Positions 1-5,934 of a stretch of DNA of 41,369 nt are shown here, piece by piece. Numbering within the stretch: position 1 is the stretch's first letter; each line of letters begins with the position of its first letter. The stretch is taken from positions 1 to 41,369 of the forward strand of contig CALVDR010000025.1 of assembly GCA_944326365.1 (NCBI GenBank). The letters run 5' to 3'. Position numbers and translations under genes: made by a program. The notes below the pieces were generated by a model. The model was not told the origin of the DNA. It was given only the letters and a program-made list of their open reading frames with translations, and searched no databases. The stretch is from an uncultured Bacteroidales bacterium. Lineage in GTDB: Bacteria > Bacteroidota > Bacteroidia > Bacteroidales > UBA932.

Positions 1-75
1 CGGATTCGTTTTACGAATCCTCTAAAAGAGGTAGTTCTCTGAAATTCACTACGTTCTTTTCATCGAACTCACGTT
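1..75. repeat. Intergenic repeat, copy A
   Basis: This 75-bp element is identical to 192-266 and related to 4949-5037. It starts with a hairpin (GGATTCGT / ACGAATCC), then a second short hairpin (CCTCT / AGAGG), then a 27-bp core at 38-64 bounded by the short inverted repeat AGTTC / GAACT, and ends in CACGTT. No protein is encoded. The window edge may cut the left end, because copies B and C carry a GGGAGGACTT stretch just before the first hairpin. Confidence 0.9.
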
Positions 76-95
76 ATTTTACTTAGTACCAGAGA

Positions 96-114
96 CTTCG
101 TCGAACTGACGTTA
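96..114. repeat. Degenerate tail of the same repeat
   Basis: This stretch matches the right end of copy A (58-76) at 16 of 19 positions, sharing TCGAACT and ACGTTA. It looks like the remnant of an older copy lying between copies A and B. No other part of the element is clearly visible here. Confidence 0.4.
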
Positions 115-162
115 CGATTTCTTCGAAATCTCCCTTCATTTTACGTGTCACCCCACCTAAAT

Positions 163-182
163 CCTCCCCTATCGAGGGGAGG
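163..182. other. GC-rich perfect hairpin
   Basis: CCTCCCCT, a four-base loop ATCG, then AGGGGAGG forms an 8-bp perfect stem. It lies downstream of the epimerase gene on the minus strand and could help end that transcript, but no T-run follows on either strand. The right arm runs into the GGGAGGACTT that also precedes repeat copy C, so it may be part of the repeat family. Confidence 0.5.
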
Positions 183-191
183 ACTTACCCA

Positions 192-266
192 CGGATTCGT
201 TTTACGAATCCTCTAAAAGAGGTAGTTCTCTGAAATTCACTACGTTCTTTTCATCGAACTCACGTT
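192..266. repeat. Intergenic repeat, copy B
   Basis: All 75 bp are identical to copy A. The core at 229-255 has the same orientation as in copy A and the opposite orientation to copy C. It ends 2 bp before the stop codon of the epimerase gene, so it may form part of that gene's 3' untranslated region. Confidence 0.9.
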
Positions 267-268
267 TG

Positions 269-1138
269 TTATATCTCTATGGTATAGACGCTGTTGAATT
301 CTTCGCCGGCCTCGAGTCTGTTTATCCAGTCCTTCGCGCTGAATTCTCCGGTGTAGCCGACCCTGTCGCATCTGCCGTACCACGGTTCTATGCATACGAA
401 CGGGGCGTTTTTTCCCGGAGGCGACCAGAGTCCCACGAGAGGGGCATCGAAGGTGAGGCTCAGCCACGGAGTCCTGTCTTGTCTGCAGAGAGTAACTTTC
501 CCGACCTGGCTGTTGTCTATGATGAGAGCGTCCTTGTCGAATGTGTGAGTGTCGAGACGGAGGTATTCACCGTCCATTTCCATTGCATATCTGGAGTCAG
601 TGTCCGCACATCCCTTTTCTTTCACCAGGATGTATTCCAGCCCGGTCTTGCCTCCGAAGTGGAACCAGCCTCTGTCTGATGTTTCGGGCATGAAATCAGG
701 GAAATAGAATGCCGGATGTGCCCCTATCTGGAAATACATGGTCCCGGAACCTGTGTTCACCACTTTCCAGTGCACTTCCACCTTCCTTCCGGAAAGCCTG
801 TATCCTATTTTCAGAAGGAATCTGAAAGGATATTTTTCCATAGTTTCCGGAGAATCTTCCAGACTGAACCATATTTCGTTTTCAGTCTGGCTGACGGGAG
901 TAAACTCCATGTCCCTGGCAAACCCGTGCTGAGGCAGGCCGTATTCCTTTCCGTTTACATGATAGATATTGTCCCACACCCTTCCTACTATGGGAAAGAG
1001 TACAGGCGAATGTCTGGCCCAGAACTGTGGATCCGCCTGCCATAAATATTCGGTATCTCCGCATCTGATGCTGGTCAGCTCAGCTCCGTGGCTGTCGATT
1101 TCTATGCTCAGGAAATCGTTTTTGAGAGTCTTTTTCAT
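269..1138 (-). CDS. Aldose 1-epimerase family protein (galactose mutarotase-like)
   Basis: The 289-aa protein has the mutarotase superfamily pattern. There is an N-terminal strand with HGAELTSI, GLPQHGFARD (around residue 70) carrying a conserved His, IGAHPAF (around 140) carrying the second conserved His, and EPWYGRCD near residue 252 with the likely catalytic acid. It resembles the LacX/YeaD-type branch rather than classical GalM, so the sugar or sugar-phosphate substrate is unknown. No signal peptide is seen, suggesting a cytoplasmic enzyme. The gene stands alone; the tRNA-Gln terminator lies upstream and repeat copy B abuts its 3' end. No TAnnTTTG box was found in the 50 bp upstream. Confidence 0.85.
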   Translation of the reverse strand: MKKTLKNDFLSIEIDSHGAELTSIRCGDTEYLWQADPQFWARHSPVLFPIVGRVWDNIYHVNGKEYGLPQHGFARDMEFTPVSQTENEIWFSLEDSPETMEKYPFRFLLKIGYRLSGRKVEVHWKVVNTGSGTMYFQIGAHPAFYFPDFMPETSDRGWFHFGGKTGLEYILVKEKGCADTDSRYAMEMDGEYLRLDTHTFDKDALIIDNSQVGKVTLCRQDRTPWLSLTFDAPLVGLWSPPGKNAPFVCIEPWYGRCDRVGYTGEFSAKDWINRLEAGEEFNSVYTIEI

Positions 1139-1194
1139 CGAATCGGTATCAGTTATGTGTGTCGTATGACCGGTTTAAGACCCGGTATTATGTG

Positions 1195-1233
1195 AAAAAA
1201 CGTCTGAATCGCTATCTGCCAGAGATTCAGACG
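1195..1233 (-). terminator. Rho-independent terminator of tRNA-Gln
   Basis: Read on the minus strand, a 10-bp perfect stem (CGTCTGAATC / GATTCAGACG, 13-nt loop) is followed directly by six T residues. It sits 8 nt downstream of the tRNA-Gln 3' end and upstream of the epimerase gene. Confidence 0.85.
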
Positions 1234-1241
1234 TTTCCTGT

Positions 1242-1311
1242 TGAGATACCAAGATTCGAACTTGGACAGACAGAACCAAAATCTGTAGTGCTACCATTAC
1301 ACCATATCTCA
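1242..1311 (-). tRNA. tRNA-Gln (anticodon TTG)
   Basis: On the minus strand a 7-bp acceptor stem (TGAGATA / TATCTCA), a D arm, an anticodon stem ACAGA / TCTGT around the loop TTTTGGT, and a T arm with GTTCGAATC are all visible. The anticodon is TTG, reading CAA. CCA is not encoded. It has its own promoter and terminator, so it is a single-gene transcription unit. Confidence 0.93.
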
Positions 1312-1320
1312 ATTCCGTTG

Positions 1321-1352
1321 CAAATATAACTCATATTTTGATTTCCTGCAAA
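1321..1352 (-). promoter_or_regulatory. Promoter of tRNA-Gln
   Basis: On the minus strand the -7 box TATATTTG (1328-1321) lies 20 nt downstream of TTTG (1352-1349). This is the Bacteroidota housekeeping consensus, and the box is 9 nt before the tRNA 5' end. Confidence 0.8.
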
Positions 1353-1433
1353 TCCGCCATGCTGCAAGCCATGGCAGGGCTTTCCATGGAGCTGCTGTCG
1401 CATCGCTGCCGCATTGGCCGCAGGACTCCGTGG

Positions 1434-1871
1434 TCAGAACAGTCCGTATATCAGAGTCCAGACCAGAAACCGTCCGAACTTCCCCACAAGCATCAGCATG
1501 ATGCTCCAGAAAGGTCTGGTCTTGTAGAAACCGAGGGCTATCGCCACGACGTCACCGACTATCGGGACCCAGCATATAAGCGCCAGCCATACGCCGTACC
1601 GGTCTATTTTCTTTTTCTGTCCGGCCAGAGTTTCGGGCTTTACCTTGAACCGTTTTTCTATCCACTCCCATTTGCCTGCCCATCCGATGAAATAAGTGAA
1701 TACGCTTCCGAGCCAGTTTCCGAGAGTCCCGACTATGAGACATCCTGCAGGATTCCCTGTAGCTGCCAATACCGACAGATACACGGCGTCGGAGCTGAAC
1801 GGGATGACAGTGGCTGCCAGAAACGTACCGATGAACAGTCCGAGAAGTCCCAGATTTTCAAGCCACTCCAT
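1434..1871 (-). CDS. YqaA/DedA-like (SNARE-associated) membrane protein
   Basis: This 145-aa protein belongs by pattern to the YqaA branch of the DedA/VTT family. It has hydrophobic stretches near residues 7-35, 42-65, 92-115 and 120-145, with the family signature of a Pro- and Gly-rich re-entrant segment (ICWVPIVGDVVAIALGFYKT). Larger DedA proteins are tied to lipid scrambling and proton-motive-force maintenance; the role of YqaA forms is unclear. It is the last gene of a four-gene minus-strand operon and starts 3 nt after the tadA stop codon, which suggests translational coupling. The inner membrane is the expected location. Confidence 0.8.
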   Translation of the reverse strand: MEWLENLGLLGLFIGTFLAATVIPFSSDAVYLSVLAATGNPAGCLIVGTLGNWLGSVFTYFIGWAGKWEWIEKRFKVKPETLAGQKKKIDRYGVWLALICWVPIVGDVVAIALGFYKTRPFWSIMLMLVGKFGRFLVWTLIYGLF

Positions 1872-1874
1872 CTG

Positions 1875-2315
1875 TCATTTTCTTTTTTCCCTGAAAAAGT
1901 CCGACATCAGGCTGCCGCAGTCATTGGCCAGGATACCTTTCCTGATCACCGTCTTAGGGTGAAGCAGCGATGGGGTAAAGCCGGAGAATCCGCGTTTCGG
2001 GTCATCGGCACCGTACACGATTTCGCTGATCTGTGCCCATCTCAGGGCGGCTGCGCACATGGGGCAAGGCTCGACTGTGACGTAAAGTGTGCAATCTTCG
2101 AGATATTTCCCTCCGAGTGCCTGCGTCGCTGCGGTAACGGCTATCATTTCGGCATGGGCAGTTGGATCCTGCAGCCTTTCTGTCATGTTGTGTCCCCTTC
2201 CGATGATCCTGCCGCGGCAGATTATGACGGCTCCGACGGGTACTTCGTCTTCTTCGTATGCTGCGGAGGCTTCTTTCAGGGCTTCACGCATGAATTTCTC
2301 GTCAGTGTTTTCCAT
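1875..2315 (-). CDS. tadA: tRNA-specific adenosine deaminase TadA
   Basis: TadA converts A34 to inosine in the anticodon of tRNA-Arg(ACG), the very tRNA encoded at 4734-4805. The 146-aa protein shows the zinc-dependent deaminase motifs HAEM (zinc His and catalytic Glu, about residues 54-57) and PCPMC (zinc cysteines, about 83-87), plus the typical C-terminal helix ending in FFREKRK. Its length is normal for the family. It sits third in the operon, 24 nt after the nuclease gene. A nucleoside deaminase of the GuaD type is the alternative, but the tail and motif spacing favour TadA. Confidence 0.92.
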   Translation of the reverse strand: MENTDEKFMREALKEASAAYEEDEVPVGAVIICRGRIIGRGHNMTERLQDPTAHAEMIAVTAATQALGGKYLEDCTLYVTVEPCPMCAAALRWAQISEIVYGADDPKRGFSGFTPSLLHPKTVIRKGILANDCGSLMSDFFREKRK

Positions 2316-2339
2316 AATCCATGATCTGTTATATGTGTG

Positions 2340-3203
2340 TCACCCGTTGAATTCCGCGCTCCCGTACCAGTCCCGGGAGCCGTCATACGCTTCGACCTTG
2401 TATTCGATATTGTCCGGCAGATTGTGGAACAGGTCGAATCCGGTCATCTCTTCTATCTCGTCGACGGTCTTCATTTCAGCACGGCCTGTCTGGTCGAACA
2501 CATATCCTACGGCAGTCCATCCTGTATTGGGGTCGTTTCTGAGTACAGCCTTGAACATCCGGTAGGGAACAGCGATATCGTCATTTATTCCCACATATGC
2601 AGGAATCCCTTTCGGGCAGTGTCCGGCGGATGAAGGCACGATTCCTCCTACTATATAGATGACGGTGTCATACCTGTTCTGCGCCCAGTCCCTGCACTTT
2701 TCCTCTATCTCATTCCATGCGTCATGGTTCAGACTCCTGCTCATGGGACAGATGTTGCTCATGTAAAAGCATTCCCTCATGGCTGTCACGCTCCATTTGT
2801 TGTCGGCTGCTGGGCAGATGTGGCCGCGTTCGTAGCGGTATTTGCTATAGTTGTATTGTCTGTCAGGACATCCCGGAATCTCCGGATCCGGAACGAAGGC
2901 TTCTGTTCCCGGCCGCGATGCCACGTTTTTCTCCAGTCTGTCTTCCGTAAGTATCCATGCCACCCAGTTGGGTATGCGGAGTCCGGGATTGAACGATACC
3001 GTGTAGCCTGTCCTGCGCACGATCCTTTCCTGACCCGGTTTTCCTGAAAATGCAGGCAGTTCATACATGTCGGCCCATCTGCGTCCGTCACTTCCGTCTG
3101 TGACAGTCTGCCCGAGGGCAATGCCGGTTTCCATGCCAACTGCCAGCGCGGATACCGCCAGGATTCTCAAGGTTCTCCGAAATACTGATGGATATCTTTT
3201 CAT
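2340..3203 (-). CDS. Secreted DNA/RNA non-specific endonuclease (NUC1/EndA family)
   Basis: The 287-aa protein begins with a basic stretch and a hydrophobic segment (about residues 11-31), consistent with a Sec signal peptide. The nuclease core holds YERGHICPAAD, with catalytic His128 in an ERGH variant of the usual DRGH, and NICPMSRSLNHDAW (about 150-163) with the Mg-binding Asn. Family members hydrolyse DNA and RNA without sequence preference, usually in the periplasm or outside the cell for nutrient scavenging. The gene lies 13 nt downstream of the exonuclease gene and upstream of tadA, in one operon. Confidence 0.9.
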   Translation of the reverse strand: MKRYPSVFRRTLRILAVSALAVGMETGIALGQTVTDGSDGRRWADMYELPAFSGKPGQERIVRRTGYTVSFNPGLRIPNWVAWILTEDRLEKNVASRPGTEAFVPDPEIPGCPDRQYNYSKYRYERGHICPAADNKWSVTAMRECFYMSNICPMSRSLNHDAWNEIEEKCRDWAQNRYDTVIYIVGGIVPSSAGHCPKGIPAYVGINDDIAVPYRMFKAVLRNDPNTGWTAVGYVFDQTGRAEMKTVDEIEEMTGFDLFHNLPDNIEYKVEAYDGSRDWYGSAEFNG

Positions 3204-3216
3204 GCCGTTGGTTTTG

Positions 3217-3738
3217 TCATCTTGTCTTCATGTCTGCCAGTTCGCGCAGATACAGTCTGGCGCACATTTCAGCATCGTCTCCCGCCCTGTGATGGGTGCC
3301 TTCGTGTATGCCGAGCTGTTCGCAGAGGTAGCCGAGTCTGTTGCAACCGAAAGAATATATCCGTCTTGCGGTCTGGAGGGAGCACATCCATTTCAGTTCG
3401 GGCAGATGTATGCGGTAAAGTTCCGCAGACTGGAGCAGGCAGCTGCGGTCGAAGGCTGCATTATGTGCCACGAACGTATCGAATTCACCGAGGTATTCCC
3501 GTTCTATTTCTTCCCACACAGTGACGAAGTCCGGGGAGTTTTCCGTGTCCTCCGGCCTGATTCCGTGGATCTGTATGTTCCACGGACTGTACCAGTTCCC
3601 TTCAGGCTGCACCAGCCACGAACGTGTCTCGGCTATTTCGCCGTTCCTGACGACACATATTCCCGTCTCGCATACCGAGGCCCTTCTGGCTGTCGCCGTC
3701 TCGAAATCTATCGCTATGAAATTCAAGTCCTGTTTCAT
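3217..3738 (-). CDS. DEDDh 3'-5' exonuclease (DnaQ family)
   Basis: The 173-aa protein has the three exonuclease motifs. ExoI is AIDFETA (about residues 9-15), ExoII is FVAHNAAFDRSCL (about 88-100), and ExoIII is HHRAGDDAEMC (about 134-144), with the general-base His and final Asp. It is a stand-alone DnaQ-like exonuclease, not the polymerase epsilon subunit of a Pol III core that could be proven here. It is the first gene of the operon and follows a TATATTTG promoter box. The second exonuclease at 25285 is a different subfamily. Confidence 0.88.
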   Translation of the reverse strand: MKQDLNFIAIDFETATARRASVCETGICVVRNGEIAETRSWLVQPEGNWYSPWNIQIHGIRPEDTENSPDFVTVWEEIEREYLGEFDTFVAHNAAFDRSCLLQSAELYRIHLPELKWMCSLQTARRIYSFGCNRLGYLCEQLGIHEGTHHRAGDDAEMCARLYLRELADMKTR

Positions 3739-3811
3739 CTGCTCCCTTCATTTTATCATACCGGAGTCCGGGTGCCACGGCACATGTCCGTGCCAATACC
3801 GGATCCGCCTG

Positions 3812-3843
3812 CAAATATATGAACTTATCATGTCAAAACATGA
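3812..3843 (-). promoter_or_regulatory. Promoter and palindrome of the exonuclease-nuclease-tadA operon
   Basis: On the minus strand TATATTTG (3819-3812) fits the -7 box and lies about 75 nt before the exonuclease start. Just upstream is the palindrome TCATGT CAAA ACATGA (3828-3843), placed where a -33 element would be. No TTTG stands at 19-21 nt, so the palindrome could be a regulator site. The regulator is unknown. Confidence 0.5.
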
Positions 3844-3886
3844 CCCATCCCGATACAATCTCATAAGTAAAGTGAATCTCCGGAAT

Positions 3887-4423
3887 TTACAAAGCTCTGG
3901 CCTGGATCCTGTACAATCCGTCATTGCATCTTTTTATAATATATTTTTCTGCGGACAGTTTGCCTAACTTGCCGGTTATCTTTCTTTTTATCCTGGATAT
4001 GTTCGTGTACCATGCGGCCTTGTCTTCGTCGCAGATATTCTCTATGATATTCAGAATATTTTCCATGTCATCATAAACGGTCATATTCCCGTATATATCG
4101 GATAATTCCTCCCGGTATTTCCATAGTTCATCGGCGTTTATACCATCCGGGTATTTCAGGACCAGCTTGTACAGAGTGCTTTCTACCGGCGTCAGTTTGA
4201 TCTTTATCGGATTTTCGTCCGCCAGGACAAGCATCCTGTCCGGACCGAGCCGTACTCTGGCGTTTTTCGCCTTTCCCGACAACAAGCCGATTATGTCACC
4301 GTCATCGATTCCCCTGTCCCTGAGTTCTGAAAGCAGTTCCCTGATCTGTTTTATGATAGACGAAATATCGTCATTTGCCGACAGGCATCTTCCTTCAGGA
4401 AATGCCAAATTATAATTTTCCAT
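3887..4423 (-). CDS. Hypothetical protein with a C-terminal winged-helix-like region
   Basis: I do not recognise a named family. The 178-aa reading from ATG 4423 (MENYNLAF) is preferred. An upstream in-frame ATG at 4564 would add 47 Cys-rich residues of low plausibility. Residues 21-50 form a likely amphipathic helix. From about residue 73 the pattern LTPVESTLYKLVLKYPDGINADELWKY followed by a helix NISRIKRKI and ending KRCNDGLYRI resembles the OmpR/PhoB effector fold (recognition helix, then the hairpin wing), with an extra acidic helix inserted. No receiver domain is present. A DNA-binding role is inference. A -7 box on the same strand lies about 205 nt upstream. Confidence 0.55.
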   Translation of the reverse strand: MENYNLAFPEGRCLSANDDISSIIKQIRELLSELRDRGIDDGDIIGLLSGKAKNARVRLGPDRMLVLADENPIKIKLTPVESTLYKLVLKYPDGINADELWKYREELSDIYGNMTVYDDMENILNIIENICDEDKAAWYTNISRIKRKITGKLGKLSAEKYIIKRCNDGLYRIQARAL

Positions 4424-4627
4424 CTTTTTATCCTGTAAAAGTAAATTGGGAGAGTAGTGGCAGGCTGTTTCCAGGCTTGCTGCCAATGAGAACAGCCTAA
4501 AGGCTGACCGGATGGAAAATATGTCGGACGGCAGACAGCAACACATACGGGTATCCTGCGGCAATATTTGTCACAGTTCCGCAAGATGATATGTATCCGT
4601 ATACCGCCATTCTGATTTTATTTGTGG

Positions 4628-4635
4628 CAAAGATA
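4628..4635 (-). promoter_or_regulatory. Possible promoter box for the winged-helix-like gene
   Basis: TATCTTTG on the minus strand matches the -7 consensus and lies between tRNA-His and the hypothetical gene. No good -33 TTTG was found at the right distance, and the implied leader is about 200 nt. Confidence 0.4.
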
Positions 4636-4651
4636 GTAAAAATATCCGTAG

Positions 4652-4726
4652 GGTGTAGAATGGGATTCGAACCCATGACCTCCGGATCCACATTCCGGCG
4701 TTCTGACCGACTGAACTATCAACACC
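4652..4726 (-). tRNA. tRNA-His (anticodon GTG)
   Basis: The minus strand gives an anticodon stem CCGGA / TCCGG with the loop ATGTGGA, so the anticodon is GTG. The T arm GGGTTCGAATCCC is perfect. An extra 5' G (at 4726) opposite the discriminator C is as expected for tRNA-His. One T-T mismatch is seen in the acceptor stem. It follows tRNA-Arg by 7 nt and is probably cotranscribed with it. Confidence 0.9.
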
Positions 4727-4733
4727 ATATATG

Positions 4734-4805
4734 CACCTTCGAGAGGATTCGAACCTCTATTTGCGGTTTCGTAGACCGATGTCCTTTCCGTTGGACGACG
4801 AAGGC
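4734..4805 (-). tRNA. tRNA-Arg (anticodon ACG)
   Basis: On the minus strand the anticodon loop is CTACGAA, giving ACG, the substrate for TadA. The D stem GTCC / GGAC, the T arm AGAGGTTCGAATCCTCT and the acceptor stem GCCTTCG / CGAAGGT (first pair G-U) are visible. The outermost anticodon-stem pair (T27-C43) is mismatched. Confidence 0.82.
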
Positions 4806-4852
4806 AGGTCGGATATCCGGTGTCATGAGACCGTTTGCCGGATTCCGTGATG

Positions 4853-4860
4853 CAAAGATA
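4853..4860 (-). promoter_or_regulatory. Promoter box of the tRNA-Arg/tRNA-His unit
   Basis: TATCTTTG on the minus strand, about 48 nt upstream of tRNA-Arg, fits the -7 box. No matching TTTG was found at 19-21 nt. Confidence 0.5.
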
Positions 4861-4948
4861 TCACCTCTGATCGTGTATCGGAAATTTCTGCAAGACTTGC
4901 AATCTGTCAATGCCGTCATGGCTTATGCACGAAAAGAAGGTTACTTAT

Positions 4949-5037
4949 GGGAGGACTTGCCTGCAGATTCGTTCCACGAATCCTCTGCAGAGGTAGTTCG
5001 ATGAAAAGAACGGAGTGAATTTCAGAGAACTCACGTT
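4949..5037. repeat. Intergenic repeat, copy C, with inverted core
   Basis: The flanks match copies A and B: GGGAGGACTT, the GATTCGT / ACGAATC hairpin, CCTCTGCAGAGG, then GTAGTTC on the left and GAACTCACGTT on the right. The 27-bp core between them (5000-5026) is the reverse complement of the core in copies A and B with one mismatch. It marks the left edge of the accessory island. The rest of 4806-5089 shows only the tRNA promoter box and no gene. Confidence 0.85.
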
Positions 5038-5089
5038 AATATTAACGAACTATTGTAAAAATTATGACTATGAATATTTTAAAAACCAG

Positions 5090-5123
5090 TGTCATATTTT
5101 GGCACAGGCGTAGTCTAATTTTG
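5090..5123 (+). promoter_or_regulatory. Promoter and shared operator of the DIP1984 gene
   Basis: TGTCATATTTTGGCACA (5090-5106) lies 9 nt upstream of the -7 box TAATTTTG (5116-5123). The identical 17-mer with identical spacing precedes the WYL regulator at 14524. It covers the place of the -33 element, and its ends (TGT / ACA) are symmetric. It is the likely binding site of that WYL regulator; whether it represses or activates cannot be told. Confidence 0.7.
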
Positions 5124-5136
5124 TAGCAGAATCAAA

Positions 5137-5637
5137 ATGAAAGATATTATGAAACTTGCAGAAGCATTGAGTATCAGGGCTGAACTTCAGAAGAAAACCG
5201 AGCAGCTGGAGCAGCGGCTGAAGTCTGTGGTCAAAATCCAGGAAGGAGACACTCCCGAGGAGTCCCCTGCAGACTTGCTGTCGGAACTGCATCAGGCAAC
5301 AGCACAACTCGAAAAACTCCTTTATCGGATAAATCTCACCAATCTGTACACTGTCAGAGACGGAGAACCGATAACGGCTATGATTGCGAGAAAAGATGTG
5401 CTGACTCTTGAAATCAACGTTCTGAGGAATGTCCTGAAAGCTGCTACCGAACCGGAAAACAGGTACAGCCGTAATGAAATTAAATATGTCAAGACCGTTG
5501 ATACGGCCAAACTCAGGAAAAAGATTGACACCATGTCTGCTGAACTTAGGAAAACGGATCTGAAAATCCAGGAAACCAACTGGACGGCAGATTTGATGGA
5601 TGCAGATTCTCAAGCAATTAAGAGCAAAACTGACTGA
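5137..5637 (+). CDS. DIP1984 family protein
   Basis: The 166-aa protein matches the DIP1984 family (sometimes labelled septicolysin) along its length: MKLAEALSIRAELQKKTEQL, KVQEGD-like KIQEGDTPEE, RINLTNLYT, MIARKDVL, RYSRNEIKYVKTVD and IQETNWTADL. It is almost wholly helical with coiled-coil-like segments. The biochemical role of the family is not established. Family members usually begin at MKLAEAL, so ATG 5149 is as good a start as 5137. The promoter box is so close (5116-5123) that a leader of only about 7 nt would precede 5137, which favours 5149. Confidence 0.82.
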   Translation: MKDIMKLAEALSIRAELQKKTEQLEQRLKSVVKIQEGDTPEESPADLLSELHQATAQLEKLLYRINLTNLYTVRDGEPITAMIARKDVLTLEINVLRNVLKAATEPENRYSRNEIKYVKTVDTAKLRKKIDTMSAELRKTDLKIQETNWTADLMDADSQAIKSKTD

Positions 5638-5934
5638 AGTGTGTGTTCTATATAAGGAGTAGTATCATAAACAGGGCGAGCATAATTCTGACTGTAAGAT
5701 ACGAGATAGCGTATTCTTGCATCGGAAAATGAACATGGACACGGAGAAGCTGCCGGCAGGATCCGGGAGCGACGCGAATCAAGACGCATTTCCAGCATCC
5801 ATGCGAAAGCATCTCACAAGCGCAAGCTTCAGGCCTGTGATGCCGATAAACAACGCATTACCGAATGCTGACTGTAACGATACGAGGGTGGGAAAGGGGG
5901 ATCATTTGTATCGTAATTCAAAACTGACAAGACA
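5638..5934. other. Gap with a short direct repeat and a possible gene remnant
   Basis: No complete gene is seen. A direct repeat CTGACTGTAA(C)GATACGAG occurs at 5688-5705 and 5868-5886 (18 of 19 positions, 180 bp apart). On the plus strand 5710-5868 is open for 53 codons without a start and encodes a very basic, helical-looking peptide (RIRERRESRRISSIHAK and onward), ending at TGA 5869. It may be the tail of a deleted gene. Confidence 0.4.

Noticed and set aside
1..266. Insertion sequence
   Set aside because: No transposase and no terminal inverted repeats; the 75-bp copies are better seen as small palindromic intergenic repeats.
1338..2324. Plus-strand open frame of 328 codons
   Set aside because: It lies opposite the tadA and YqaA/DedA-like genes, which have clear family motifs; its own product resembles nothing.
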